64,000 nucleotides of DNA, from contig OX421966.1 of the NCBI GenBank assembly GCA_949128115.1, forward strand, positions 70,057,416 to 70,121,415, given 5' to 3'. Shown here piece after piece: positions 19,989 to 31,660 of this stretch (positions are counted from its first letter, which is position 1; each line of letters starts with the position of its first letter). The DNA is from Anaspis maculata. Taxonomy: Eukaryota > Arthropoda > Insecta > Coleoptera > Scraptiidae. The notes under the pieces are model-generated. The model was not told the DNA's origin. It saw nothing but the letters and a program-made list of their open reading frames with translations, and did not search any database. The position numbers and the translations under genes are program-made.

Positions 19989-20465
19989 CCATATTGGTGC
20001 TATACCGTCAAGTTAGGTATCATTTTCGACTAATTTCCACATTCTTAATCCAATGATAACCCCAAAATTGGAATAAAAACAAGTTTGAATAAGCTAGCTT
20101 GAAAAACCGTGTTTCATTAGGTATATTCTTTAATTTGATTTTTTCAGTATAAATTATTGTTGGATGCATCCAAAACTATTTTCCACTTTTGTTTTTTTTT
20201 TCAGCTTCCAAAAGCAAAATACGCAGGTATTGGGTACATGCTTTTGATAATGTTAAATACACTCCAAAGTAGTGACGTATAAAATAGTTCTGAATACAAA
20301 TGCCTCCAACAATTGAAAAAAAAACTGGAAAATGCCAAAGGAATTTTTTTTTCAGGTAACTTGTCCAAACTTGTTTCTATTGTAATTTTGAGGTCATCAT
20401 TGAATTCAGAATGTAGAAGTTAGTCGGAAATAATACCTAACTTGACGCGGTAGCTCTAATATGGA
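19989..20465. repeat. Foldback element, 477 bp
   Basis: Arms of about 100 bp begin CCATATTGGTGC and end GCTCTAATATGG. They share TCAAGTTAGGTAT and AATGATAACC-like words with roughly 15 percent differences. It lies within the larger foldback at 19065-21308. Confidence 0.75.
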
Positions 20466-21501
20466 GGATAATAAAATAAAAGACACCTAGTCAAAAATCG
20501 AAATATTGGCTAGCTGACTTTCTCAAGGGAATAGGAAAAAATCGGGGGAAACTATATGTTTCTTCTTTATTATTTATCAAAACAAACAACAAGACGTAAA
20601 ATTGTGATTAAATCACGTTAAAACCAGTTGAACTTGAAAAAACACGTTTTTTGAGCAAAAATGGTCGTTAGGCAGCTTTTGCAACAAATCGATTATATCA
20701 CTTTGTTGAAACAAAAGATACATTCAGTGCATGATTTTTGTGTGTAAGATACTAGGAATAGATGAAGTATGCAGGAATTGTGATAATACATTATTTCAAC
20801 AATGACACAAACAAAATCGAAAAAAAGGAAAAAATGTCCGAAAAAAACGTGTTTTTTTTAGTAAAACTTGCTTAGACATGTTTCAATCACAATTATATCA
20901 CCTTTATTGAATTCACAACGTCAAATTTAGTAGGAAACGATGTCAGAATTGCCAGAATTGATCCGATATTGACAGAAACGAAAATCGTCCACGTAGCGCC
21001 TACTTCCGGATTAGTTTTGACATTTTGGACTTGTTGCCCTACCTATATTGTTTCATATTTTTTATGTGTTGTTCGTATAGGTGTACTGAACTGATAAACA
21101 ACAAAAATTAAATTTATTATAGATTCTTCATCAAGAAGTATGGTTAACGTCCTTCGACCGGATTGGATGTATCATTTTGGACGTTTTCCCCTATTCAAAT
21201 TTTTCTTAATTTTCAATATGTTGTTCAGACAGCTAAACGAAACTTGATGGCCAAAAAATTATTTCTGTTGCAATTAGTTCGAGGTTGATCCGTAGTTTTA
21301 CTGGACTACAAGCAAAATTTCAGTGAAGATCCTGTATACAGGGTGAAGAACAAAAACAGTTTGAAAAAATTGCTTTGAACGGACAAAGGTAGAGTATTGC
21401 AGGGCATGTCATATGATGCGCAATTTGATGGTTGTTGAGGTAAACCAAACCATTTTGAAACATCAATTACCGTTATCGAGATATTTTAGAAAAACTAAGA
21501 T

Positions 21502-21893
21502 CTGTCAAAAAAAAACATTATCTCCATTATATCGCTTATTTTTTAAGATATCGGAATAAAATTTGGTATTTGCCTTACAAAAAACGTGATGGATGAATAA
21601 CAGCTGCAGTTATTTTCTAGGCTTACTATTTTTCTAAATAAGACAGTCAACTTTTTTGGAGGGAGGCCGCCATTTTGTTTTGTGAATATCAAGCTGATGA
21701 CCGAAAAAATGACTGATGGTCATTAGGCTAGTATCATGCCATTACTCTATCATGTTAAAGATCACCTTGGATGGACCATCATACCATGCAGCTGTTATTC
21801 ATTTATGACGTCTTTTATAGAGCAAATACAAAATTTCATTCCGATATCTTAAAAAAGAAACGATATAATAAAGATAATGTTTTTTTTTGACAG
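21502..21893. repeat. Foldback element, about 390 bp, beside an ACAGGGTG word
   Basis: Arms of roughly 110 bp, from CTGTCAAAAAAAA to its complement, include AAGATATCGGAAT and GAATAACAGCTGC. An ACAGGGTG word lies 160 bp to the left at 21341-21348. The GATTTC array resumes at its right edge. Confidence 0.7.
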
Positions 21894-22213
21894 AAAAATT
21901 TTCAAGGATTCCTGAAAATCTGTTTTGGTGTTTTAGAAATATGGATATATTCATACAAGATTCCCAGGGATTTCTAGAGATTGTAACAGTTTGATTTTGT
22001 CGAGAATAAAAGAAAAACTATTAGTAGGTATTGGCTGCAACAATGGAAAAAAAAGGAGGACTTTTGGAGATGTCGTTTTTCTGAGAAAACGGACAAAAAA
22101 ACGTTCGAGTTGAAAGCAAGAAAACGGAGCTACTGCTTGAAGAAAAGATCGTTTTCGTTGTGATTATCTGGCACAATCCAAGAGCGGCGTCGAGGTGTCA
22201 GGTCAGTCTCTGG

Positions 22214-24358
22214 TAGTGTTGCCGTCTAGAGTTAGACTTTCTAGAGTCTTGTCTTGAAAAGACGTCAAGACTTAGACAAGACCTTTAGAAACTCTTGTCT
22301 TGAAATTTCTAGACAAGACAAGAGTAGGGCTGTCAAGATCAAGAGTCTTGATTAGACTCTTGAAAAGAAAAAAAAATCAGATGTATTCCTCTCTGTTGAC
22401 GGTTTTTATTGTCTACTGAATGGTGTGATTTGCTTGGAGATTCCTAACAGAATTTATTGACAACATAAAATAACATCAATAAGGGTGGAAGGTATATTAT
22501 ACAGGGTGCTCGTAAACTTTGGGTTAGAAAATCGAAACGGAGTTACGGAAATGCTTCAAAAGTATCAGAAAAATGTTGAAAGAAATTTAGGGCTCTTATT
22601 TTTGGAAATATGGAGGGGCAAAATGTGGTCTTTCGACCCCCTCTATTTTCGTTAATTTGAAAGATTTTAGTTAACTGTTCGCAATAGACCAGGAAGTAAT
22701 GTTTTCGAACCTTTGAATGTGTTTTGTAATATAATTCACTATACAGGGTGAGTCGTAAATCCTGAAAACCCAGTTTTCTTTAAAAATACATGCAGAAAAT
22801 TTCAGATGAGAACTATTTCTTCATAACCTCCAGAACCTTTCACGGCCATTTTCGAGGAAAAATAGATTTCTGCGATTCATGACTCACCCTGTACACTAAC
22901 TAAAACTACAAGTCACATTCAAAGGTTCAAAAAATTTGATTTTTGGTCAGATGGTGAGAGTTTCCTAAAATCTTAGAAAAGAAAAACGAAAGTAGGTCGA
23001 AGGACCACCATATATTATTATAAGGACCACATATTTCCAAAAATAAATATCATAGTTTTTTTTCAACATTTTTCCAGCACTTTTAGGGCATTTCTTCAAC
23101 TGCGGCTCAGTTTTTTATCTCAAGTTTGCAAACACCCTGTATATTCACATGACGTCTCCTTCAGACTCTGTATGTCTCTACTGTTTTTTTCCGGTTCTCA
23201 TGCGGAAGTTTCCTCCAAGTGATTTTTTTTTCAAGAGCTGCTCCATCATCTTCATTTTTACTTCTTCAAAAAATAGCTGCGCCTTCTCAGATCGCAACTT
23301 TTGAGAAATCAGGTCGCTCAATGAGGCTTTCAAGAAGGTTTTTGGTCAATAACTGCGAAACAAAGTGTTTCTCGCCAATAAAAGAAAAATGATTCAGACA
23401 ACATGCTGCAGCCAGATATCATTTTAATGTAGGTACCAAGGCAAAATACCTGTTAGGCTGGTGTTCTTTTTGCAACTTGAACAAAGTGAGTCTTCTTGCC
23501 CGCGTCAGGTTGACATAAGCGGGAACCTGACACAGGTCTTCAAACAATCGGTATATTCTCGACAAAAATATAGGACCACGTCCGCAGCACGACATCTGCG
23601 AACTCCGGGTCCTGCTTAAACCCGATTATTTACATTTCTCCGTGCAGCAGCAATGTTCCAAACACCAGCAAATATTGAAGTTGATTGATTGAGTTTTTTC
23701 GACTGTGACTCTTTTTCGTTGACTGTTTCTCGACGTTCATGTGGCAACCTGATACTGTTCTTGGCTTGCTCACTCACTCGATTTGAGCACATAGACTGCG
23801 GTGAGCTGAATTTCTATTTACTTTCGCGGTGCCAGATTTTTTGAATACTTTTTTAACTGAACAGTAGTTGACTATATATTTGTTTAGGCATGAAACCTAC
23901 GGCAATAGACTCGTATCTTGTCATTTTATATAAGACCCCATTGCAGAAATACGTCTACTGACAGATCAGGGGTGGCGGTGGTAACCTTTTCTCCCAGCAC
24001 TTCCACCAATGCAATGATTTTCAGTGTGAATAAAAGGTGGTCTTTGTTTTGAAATTTGAACGTAAGTGTACCCAAGTAGAATATTTTATTGGAGCGCAGT
24101 CTCTATTCGAAGGGTGCTCTTTGCTCCTCACAATTTCTTTGTTTTTCCTGCCTAAAGATGTTTATATTCCTGTCACGTATTTTCATAGGAAGAGAAGGGG
24201 GTTTTATACAATTTTAATTTCAAGAGTCTATCTAGACTCTTGAAAAATTTCCATCAAGAGTTAGAGTCTTGTCTTGAAATTTTGAAAAAATCTTGATATT
24301 TCAAGACAAGACAAGAGTAGGGCAACTCTTGTCTTGTCTTGTCTAGACGGCAACACTA
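22214..24358. mobile_element. hAT-type element, 2145 bp, perfect 8-bp duplication
   Basis: The direct repeat GTCTCTGG (22206-22213 and 24359-24366) flanks perfect 17-bp inverted ends TAGTGTTGCCGTCTAGA. Subterminal TCTTGTCTTG and CAAGACAAGA repeats are dense at both ends, typical of transposase-binding regions in hAT elements. No transposase frame remains; the interior holds nested foldbacks and unassigned A+T-rich sequence. Confidence 0.88.
22499..23142. repeat. ACAGGGTG-ended foldback with a second foldback inside
   Basis: The outer arms start ATACAGGGTGCTCG and end in AACACCCTGTAT, with about 120 bp of imperfect complementarity. The inner foldback, 22741-22893, starts ATACAGGGTGAGTCG and ends GACTCACCCTGT with about 25 bp of close pairing at its tips. 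Both lie inside the 2.1-kb hAT element. Confidence 0.75.
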
Positions 24359-25409
24359 GTCTCTGGGGACCCATCCAGCCAGCGGTTCAGAGTATAACGT
24401 GGAGAACGGAGTCGTCAAGAAAGTCCTCGAAGGAATCGAGGTGAGACAGCGGCTTCCGTGAGTTGAGAAACCGGACACGAACCAGTATTGGCGAAGATTT
24501 CGGTACCTGTCTTTGGCCGCGGATCGACGGATCCGTCGTAAGGACGTCATCAGGTCGTCGCAGGACGTCACCGCTTAATTCTGATCTGGCTCGGATCTTC
24601 GGAGTTCGGAGAGCCGGAGTTCTTCGACTCGGTCATCACCAGCCACTCGGGCCAAGCTTCCCATCCAACTCCAGCGGTGAAGGTTGTCAGTGAGGCCTCA
24701 AAGGGACGTTAGCTTGGTGAGACGTGTCATTTTCTTTTAGTGCTAAGCCGAGTTTGGTGCCGGGAACTACGGATCGCGGTCAGGTTTTGTCACCGAAGTG
24801 ACTCGGTGTTAGGGCCCCCGTCTTGAACTGAGCTCAGGGCAACCGCGGCGCGCCGAACAAAGTCTTTTTCTATTTTGCGTCCCGTGGATTTTCCGAGTTC
24901 CGCTGGGTGCGAATCTCACACTCCAATGACATAATCTCACTTTGTGTGACTGCTCTTGGAGGGCCACTGTGTGCCCCCGACAGGCGTACGGCTACGAAAG
25001 GAAACAAAGCGGCAACGGCAAAGCCCCCTGCTTGCCTGTATATAGATACCTATACCTTGTAAGTAAACCCCAAACAACCTAAAAACTCATTGTTTACCTT
25101 TGTATATACACACCATCTTCGTCTTCGTGCTCTCAACAGTAACATACCCGGCTCCGGCTGTCGGTCACGTCAAGCGACTGTCAACAGTCACTGTCAGTGA
25201 CATCACAGGTACCACGACACAGGGACGTACGGAGAGAGCTAATTCCGATTAATCAGGAGGTCGGAATTTAATTTAGCATACCTATACTCCTGATTGGCGC
25301 CCTATAAATAATTTCTTCGAACATCCACTTTGTACGACCCACGGCCCAGCGACCGAGACCAACGAGCGAACCGGCGGGCAGCGTTTGCCGAAGTGAACGT
25401 TACAACATT

Positions 25410-26085
25410 TTTGAGAAAATTCTATTGATATTCGAAAATTCTTAGAGATTTCTCAAGATTTCTACGAATTTTCAAGGAATTTCTAAGGATTTTAGAAGAC
25501 TTCTACAAGATTTCTAGGAATTTATGAAAATTTAGCGAAGAAAAACTTCTTGATATCTAGGGATCCTAAAACCACGGGAATTCGAGGAATTTCTTAAGAT
25601 TTTCACGGAAATTCGAAGAGTTTTTCAAGGTCTTAATGGGATCACGATTTCAAGAAGATTTCTGGGGATGTTAGAGATTTCTACAAGATTTCCAAAGATT
25701 TTTAATAATTTAAGGGATTTCTACTAGACTTTTCAAAATTTCTATCGATTTCTACTGGATTTCTGAGGACTTTTGGGAGAATTTTCTAGGGATTCTGAGA
25801 AATTTTCACAGGATCCTTTCAATTCAATTGGAATTTCTCAAAATGTTCTGACAGTTTCTATAGATCTTATATCTCTGAAGATTTTCGAAGATTTCCAAAA
25901 ATGTCTATGCATTTCTCAAGATTTCTGCAGGATCTCTGGAAATTTTCAACATTTGTGTGACATTTGTAGGACTTTCGAATATTACGAGAATTTTGAAGAA
26001 CTTTTAGGAACTTTCAAAGATTTCTGTGAGATTTCTCAAAATATTTTCGGGATTCTTGAGAATTCCTGTGAGAATTTTTGATATC
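25410..26085 (+). repeat. GATTTC-type array, continuation
   Basis: Same degenerate words and orientation as 17.46-18.95 kb. The array is probably one tract expanded by insertions. A 102-codon frame (25773-26081) is made of the repeat and is not a gene. Confidence 0.7.
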
Positions 26086-27330
26086 GAATAATCTATACAT
26101 CCGACGCTATGAGCTACTCAAGGCCACTCCGGAGTATAAAACCCGACCAAAAACTCATCCACGTAGATCCCTGTGTACTCGCTGGGAAGCTATTGTTTTG
26201 CCGCCAACAGCTTTTTTTAAGACCCTGTGAACTCTTCCGAAGCGGTTGATGTTATGGAAATGTGCATTATAACGTATGTCCGAGATTTAATCAAGTTTAT
26301 AATTACAGTGTAGGTAACCGAGTTTGTATACTGTGCAGGTACGTATGTGGGTCGCGCACTGGTTTAAAAATTCAACGCTAAAGTTCAGAGCAAAAGCACG
26401 AAAACTGCAGTGCAGCATGGAACGGCGATAAGAATTTCGTTCGTGAATTCAGCTCGAAATCTACAACGTTGGCGATAACTTTGCGTGAATTTGTTAGCAA
26501 CAATGTTTGCAAACGAGCGGCTGGAGTGAGCCTTATGATCTTTTTTTCAACAATTTGGAATTGCAAAGCTGACCACCACCGTTTCATTTGCAAGAAAGAG
26601 GTGGATATTTTTTCAGAGGACAAAATAATACCTGAGCCACTTGGTGGAAATTCCAAAAATTCTGAAATACAGAATACTGATATGATGATATCGTATATTG
26701 AGAACTCATTTAAGCACACGATAGCTAATTGGAACGGAAAAAATGCTAATTGGAACGGAAAAAATCCACCAATCGCTTTCTGGAGGTTTTTTTAATTCTC
26801 GTGATTCGATTGCGTACAAAAAAAATCAACGGTGACAAGTGTATAAAATATGAAGCGATCAGTCGAATGCGAAGAAGCAAAATTTGTTTGAATTGAACCT
26901 GAACCCTATTAAATTGAAAGTTCCCCACAGAGTACGTATGGCAGATGGAAGAAAATCATCCCAATCGAACTTCCCGCGAAATTTCTTTGCTTCGAGTTTC
27001 ACCTGCTGACCCCAAAAGGCTACCAGGTACCAAGTGCAGAAATGGTGAAAGACAACTTTTTCCCTACATCAGATAGGCGAGGCATATTGAAGCGATCGGA
27101 CCGTGATCTCCCTGCGTTGTGATTACTTCAACCAGGTTCTATTCGCGAGAGGACCAATATTCCATGAAGAAACAATAACCTCAAACGACAACGAACTTTA
27201 TTCAAAGATGGACAAACATAATCGTTTAGCTTTCGGTGAATATCACAGTCCAATTATCCATGACACCGCTTAATCAAGCTGAATTAGTGATATGCAATTA
27301 CGTGTAATTTATGGAAATGTAAAATTTCAG
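26086..27330. other. Unassigned non-repetitive spacer between opposite arrays
   Basis: This stretch separates forward GATTTC arrays from reverse ones. A plus-strand frame of 108 codons at 26469-26795 has one hydrophobic segment and a directly repeated GCTAATTGGAACGGAAAAAA (about 26726-26765), but no recognisable domain. No terminal repeats were found. Confidence 0.3.
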
Positions 27331-27599
27331 TCAACTTACATGACTCAAAAATCTCCAGAAATACCTACAAAGTCTATGAGGAATCCTTGGAAATCCCTTA
27401 GCAATCTGCAAAGATCCATAGAAACTGTCAAAACATTTTTAGAAATCCCAAACGAATTTCAAGGATCTCGTGAAAATTTTCCAAAATCCCTGGAAATTTT
27501 CACAAAAATCCTCAGATATCCTGTATAAACCCATAGAAATTTCAAGAAATCTAGTAGAAATCTGAGTAAAGAAATCCCTAAAAATTATCGAAAATCCTA

Positions 27600-27851
27600 G
27601 ATGATAATTGGGATCAGATGCCAAATCACTTTTGAACGAACTGGGGAAATTAATAAAGGACAAATCCGGAGTGCCTCAAGCCAAAAAGTACCTGCAACAG
27701 CACATCAGCATTGCCATCCAGCGAGGCAACGCTGCTAGTGTTCTGGGCACAGTGGAGAAGACAGATGGCATTGAAGAAATTTTTTACATGTTTTAACATT
27801 TATTTATTGTACTATATTTACCTTTACTACATAAATAAACAGTTTAAAGAT
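27600..27851 (+). pseudogene. 5'-truncated retrocopy of an unidentified host mRNA
   Basis: A 62-codon frame (27608-27796) ends with a stop and a 3' UTR-like tail holding AATAAA at about 27833. It reads LLNELGKLIKDKSGVPQAKK, then QHISIAIQRGNAASVLGTV and ends near GIEEIFYMF, with normal coding composition. The segment is bracketed by AAATCCTA at 27592-27599 and 27852-27859, and neighbouring array units have this word once, so it is an insertion. Loss of 5' sequence, an AATAAA near the 3' edge and a short duplication fit LINE-mediated retrocopying, though no poly(A) remains. I do not recognise the parent gene. Confidence 0.5.
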
Positions 27852-29124
27852 AAATCCTAAGAAACATCGTGGAAATCTCTAAAGATTCCCAAAAATCTTC
27901 TTGAAATCTTGAAAGTATTCAAGTGAAGACCTTGAAAAAATCTTAGATATTCCGTAAAAATCTTGAGAAATCCCTCGAATTCCCGTAGATTCTAGAATTC
28001 TCAGATCTCTAGAAGTTTTTCTCCTCAACATTTTTATAAATTCCTGGAAATCTTGTGGATATCTTCAAAAATTCTCGAATATTTCTCAAAAATCAATAGA
28101 AATTTTTCAAAAATCTCTAGGAATTCCTGGGAATCTTGTATAGATATCCACATTTTCAGAAATCCACAACAGATTTCCAGAAATTCCTGGAAATTTTTGA
28201 AACTTTTCCATAAATCCTCAAAAATCTCGTGAAAAATTTTCAAAAAATCCTAGTAATCCCGTAAAAATAGATTTAGGAATCCCAAACGAATTCCAAGGAG
28301 CCTGTGAAAATTCTCCAAAATCCGTGGAAATTCTCAGAAAAATTCCCAGAAATCCTGTAAAAAATCCATACAAATTTCAAGAAATTCAGTAGAAATCTCC
28401 AAAAATTATTGAAAATCCTTAGAAATATCGTGGAAATCTCCAAACATCCCCAGAAATCTCTTTGAAATCTTGAAAGTATTCCCATAGAGACCTTGAAAAA
28501 ATCTTAGAATTTCCGTGAAAATCTTGAGAAATCTCTAGAATTCCCGTAGATTGTAGAGTTCCTAGATCTCTAGAAGATTTTCTTTTCTGAATTTTTATAA
28601 ATTCCTGGAAATCCTGTGAAAATCTCCAAAATCTTCAGAAATCTTCAAATATTTCTTGAAAATTCGTAGAAATTTTGGAAAAATTTCCAGGAATTTTCAA
28701 AAATCAATAGAAATTCTTCAGAAATCTCCAGGAATCCCTGGGAATCTTGTATGAATATACTGATTTTTAGAAATCCACAACAGATTTCCAGAAATTCTTG
28801 GAGATTTTTGAAACCTTTTCATAAATCCTTAAAAATCTTGTGAAAAATCTTCCAAATTCCCGGTAATCCCGTAAAAATAGATTTAGAAATCCCAAACAGA
28901 TTTCAGAGATCCCGTGAAAATTTTCCAAAATCCGTGGAAATTCTCAGAAAAATTTCCAGAAATCCTGTGAAAAATTCATAGATATTTCGAGAAATCTGGT
29001 AGAAATCTCTGAAAATGATTGAAAATCCTAAGAAATATCGTGAAAATCCCCAAATATCCCCAGAAATCTCTTTGAAATCTTGAAAGTATTCCCATAGAGA
29101 CCTTGAAGAAATCTTCGAATTTCC

Positions 29125-29262
29125 GTATATTGTATATTGTTTATTGTATACTGTATATTGTATATTGTATATTGTATATTGCATATTGTATATTGCATAT
29201 TGTATATTGCATATTGTATATTGCATATTGTATATTGCATATTGTATATTGTATATTTATTG
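29125..29262. repeat. TATATTG/TATATTGCA microsatellite, LINE tail
   Basis: About 14 copies of 9-bp TGTATATTG and TGCATATTG units alternate. It directly abuts LINE 3' sequence on its right and on the minus strand reads as that LINE's 3' tail. Overlapping frames made of YNIQY-type repeats are artefacts. Confidence 0.85.
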
Positions 29263-29575
29263 AACAGCAGCTTTGGATAATTGCATACATTTGTCTTACA
29301 TAATAGGCGTCTGAGTACAAATAAGTAAGTGAATGAGTACATGATATACATATACAGGTAATTACACACCGATAGTTTGAAGCACAATAACAATCAAAAT
29401 ACAAAGTCAAAATATTCACTGAAATAATACAAAGCATTTGTGACTAGCAACGTTTTTATCTGTTTTTTTAAATTCAGGGAGTGGTAGATTTCTCAGAGCT
29501 TGCGGTATTTTATTGAATAATTTCAAACCCTGGTACATACAACTATACGTAAAAACGTAAAGGTAGGTACGTAAA
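29263..29575 (-). mobile_element. LINE 3' end (CR1/Crack-like), truncated
   Basis: Minus-strand translation within 29416-29560 gives YQGLKLFNKIPQALRNLP, followed by EFKK, the C-terminal signature of CR1/Jockey-superclade ORF2 proteins after the RT. Only the last 50 codons or so and the 3' UTR remain. It is inserted in the reverse GATTTC array with a TATATTG-rich tail on its left. Confidence 0.65.
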
Positions 29576-30574
29576 AATCTTGAGAAATCTCTCGAATTCC
29601 CGTAGATTTCAGATCTCTTAAAGTTTTTCTTCTCTAAATGATTGTAAATTCCTGGGAATCTTGTAAATATCTTCAAAAATCTTCAAATATTCCTTGAAAA
29701 TTTGTAGAGGTCTTGGAAAATCTCCAGGAATTTTAAAAAATCAATAGAAATTTTTCTGAAATATCTAGGAATCCCTGGAAATCTTGTATGAATATCCAGA
29801 TTTCTAGAAATCTACAACAGATTTCCAGAAATTCTTGGAAATTTTTGAAACCTTCCCATAAATCCTCAAAAATCCCCTGAAAAATCTCCAGAAATTCCCA
29901 GTAATCCTGTGGAAATCTTCGGAAATGTCCACAAATTTTGTAGGATTCTCCAGAAATCCCCAAAGCGAATACTAATGAATTATTGGATAATCTCAGAAGT
30001 CCCTAGAAATCCTCAAACATACCGTAGCAATCTTAAAAGCACTAGAAATTCCATGAAAATTTCCACTGCCTATACATCTATTGGAATCTTCAATCCCAGA
30101 GCTGCATAGAAATTCTCAAAAATAGTTGGACATCTTTGGAAACCCAGTGGAAATCTCAAGAGAACCTTGAAAATTTTGTAGAAATCTCTGAAAATCCTTG
30201 AAAATTCCGTGGAAATATCCGGAAATCCCTGGAATTTCCAAACGAATTTTCAGGAATCCTCAGATTTCATGTAGAAATCTTGAGAAGCCCCTCAAAATCC
30301 CCACAGGAATGCTCAAAAATCTCCTCAATATCTTTGGGCAGAATAATGTAGAGATCATCAGAAATACCTAGGAAAATGCATCGAAAATTTTTCAGATTTC
30401 TTCAGAAATATCTAGAACTTTTATACAAATCTTTATGAACTCCAAGCAATCCTGTAGAAATCTTGAGGAATCCATGGAAATTTTTGGGAGTCTTTGAAAA
30501 TATCAAAAAAGTCCTTCAAAATTTTCCAAAAATATCTTGGAAATCCATGGATATCCCGTGGAGATTTGCAAATA

Positions 30575-30935
30575 TTTCACAAACAAACAAACAAACAAAC
30601 AAATAATCTATTTTACTCATTTGACCGAGACAACAGTGTGAGTAATAGTCGGAGAGGAGAAAAGATTATGATATAGTTACACTTAAATAACACAATTAAA
30701 CAGGTATATAGAACAAATACATACACAAATTCATAACAATGTATACTAATTATTGAGCAAGTACAACAAGTACAACAAGTGCCTACCAATCGCAGGCTAA
30801 AAACTCACCGATGGAATAGAAACTTTTGCTAAGGAGCAATGAATGTACCTCTTTTTTGAAAGAAATACTTTCAGAAAAGAAGTGAAGAAGTGTTCTTTTT
30901 TGAAAGAACTGAAATACTTTCAGTTTTCCCAGAAA
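30575..30935 (-). mobile_element. LINE 3' end with (TTTG)n tail, truncated
   Basis: On the plus strand an (ACAA)5-6 run at about 30581-30604 marks the tail. Upstream on the minus strand, the last codons read FKKEVHSLLLSKSFYSIGEF, close to the C-terminus of the LINE ORF at 44.8-46.9 kb (FKKQLKELLIKKCFYSMDEF). It is therefore a relative of that family, reduced to its 3' end. Confidence 0.65.
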
Positions 30936-31584
30936 TACTGAGCAATTTTTAAGAATCTTGCGTAAAATCTTCAGATATTACTAAATTTTCAAAATATAGC
31001 CCAATCGAAAGAAAGAATAAAGTTGAAGCTTGAAAGAAAATCCTCGGAAATCTCGTAGTAATCTCTAGAAGCTCTCGAAAATGTGGTAGAAATATTCAGA
31101 AATCTGTAATAAACCGTGATCCGTGAAAATCTTCAGAAATCCTCAAGAATCTTTCCCAAAATCTTCAGACATCTCGTAGAAACTTCTAGACATCTCTGGA
31201 AATCTATGAAAATTTAATAATAATATTGTAAAGCCTAGACATTTCATAAAAATCTTCATTCTGCACGTAGAAATCTTTAACACAATATAAAATTACATAC
31301 ACATCTCAAGTCCATCAATTCCCTGAGTACACATTTCCAGAAATCTTCAGAAATCCCTAGTAACCTCGTGGAAATCTTTGGAAATCCCTAGAATAGAAGC
31401 TTTCTAAAAATCTTTAGAAATCCTCACAAATTTTGTAGAAGAACCCAGAAATTTCTAGGAATACAAAACGAATCTCCAATTAATTGAGAAATGTATAGAC
31501 ATTCCTTCAAATTCTCACTGAAATTCTTAGAAATCTCGTTAATATTTGAGTAGTCCTGTAGAAATGTTCAGAAATCCTTAGTTT

Positions 31585-31660
31585 GTGCACAGGTTGTTGT
31601 GTAGTACACGAGATTCGATTAGGGCTCGTTCAGCCCGCTTATGTACAACAACCTGGGCAC
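31585..31660. repeat. Small inverted repeat, 76 bp
   Basis: GTGCACAGGTTGTTGT and ACAACAACCTGGGCAC form about 15 bp of pairing around a 44-bp spacer at the right edge of the reverse array. It may be a small MITE; no clear target duplication was found. Confidence 0.5.

Larger units (their letters stand above)
19065..21308. repeat. Large foldback element, 2.24 kb, with nested insertions
   Basis: The left arm (from TAGTCCAGTAAA at 19065) and the right arm (to TTTACTGGACTA at 21308) are inverted matches over at least 140 bp, including CTAATTGCAACAGAAATAAT. Between them lie the truncated Penelope copy (19549-19922), a second foldback (19989-20465) and A+T-rich DNA with no gene. Confidence 0.7.
21987..25407 (+). 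mobile_element. Probable solo LTR (about 1.27 kb) split by a hAT element
   Basis: GATTTC-type array DNA on both sides is interrupted by a GC-richer unit that starts TGTAACAG and ends CGTTACA. Removing the hAT insert and one copy of its 8-bp duplication leaves about 1.27 kb. A TATAAATAA box at about 25302-25311 lies 100 bp before the right end, as in an LTR promoter. No matching target duplication or internal retroelement sequence was seen, so this rests on the TG/CA-type ends, composition and context. Frames at 24.4-24.7 kb are not convincing genes. Confidence 0.35.
27331..31584 (-). repeat. GATTTC-type array in reverse orientation, with 0.6-kb higher-order units
   Basis: The plus strand now reads GAAATCCC, AGAAATCTC and similar, the complement of the 17-26 kb array. 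A longer-range unit of about 613 bp is visible: landmarks around AAATCCCAAACGAAT recur at about 27439, 28269 and 28882. The first interval is longer by the retrocopy insertion. The array is further interrupted by LINE tails at 29.1-29.6 and 30.58-30.94 kb. Long frames in it are repeat-derived. Confidence 0.75.

Noticed and set aside
25773..26081. Phe/Ser/Glu-rich proteins in the GATTTC arrays
   Set aside because: These frames are made of the short repeat and similar ones occur throughout the arrays.
29028..29437. Tyr/Asn/Ile-rich proteins around the TATATTG tract
   Set aside because: The peptides are translations of a microsatellite.
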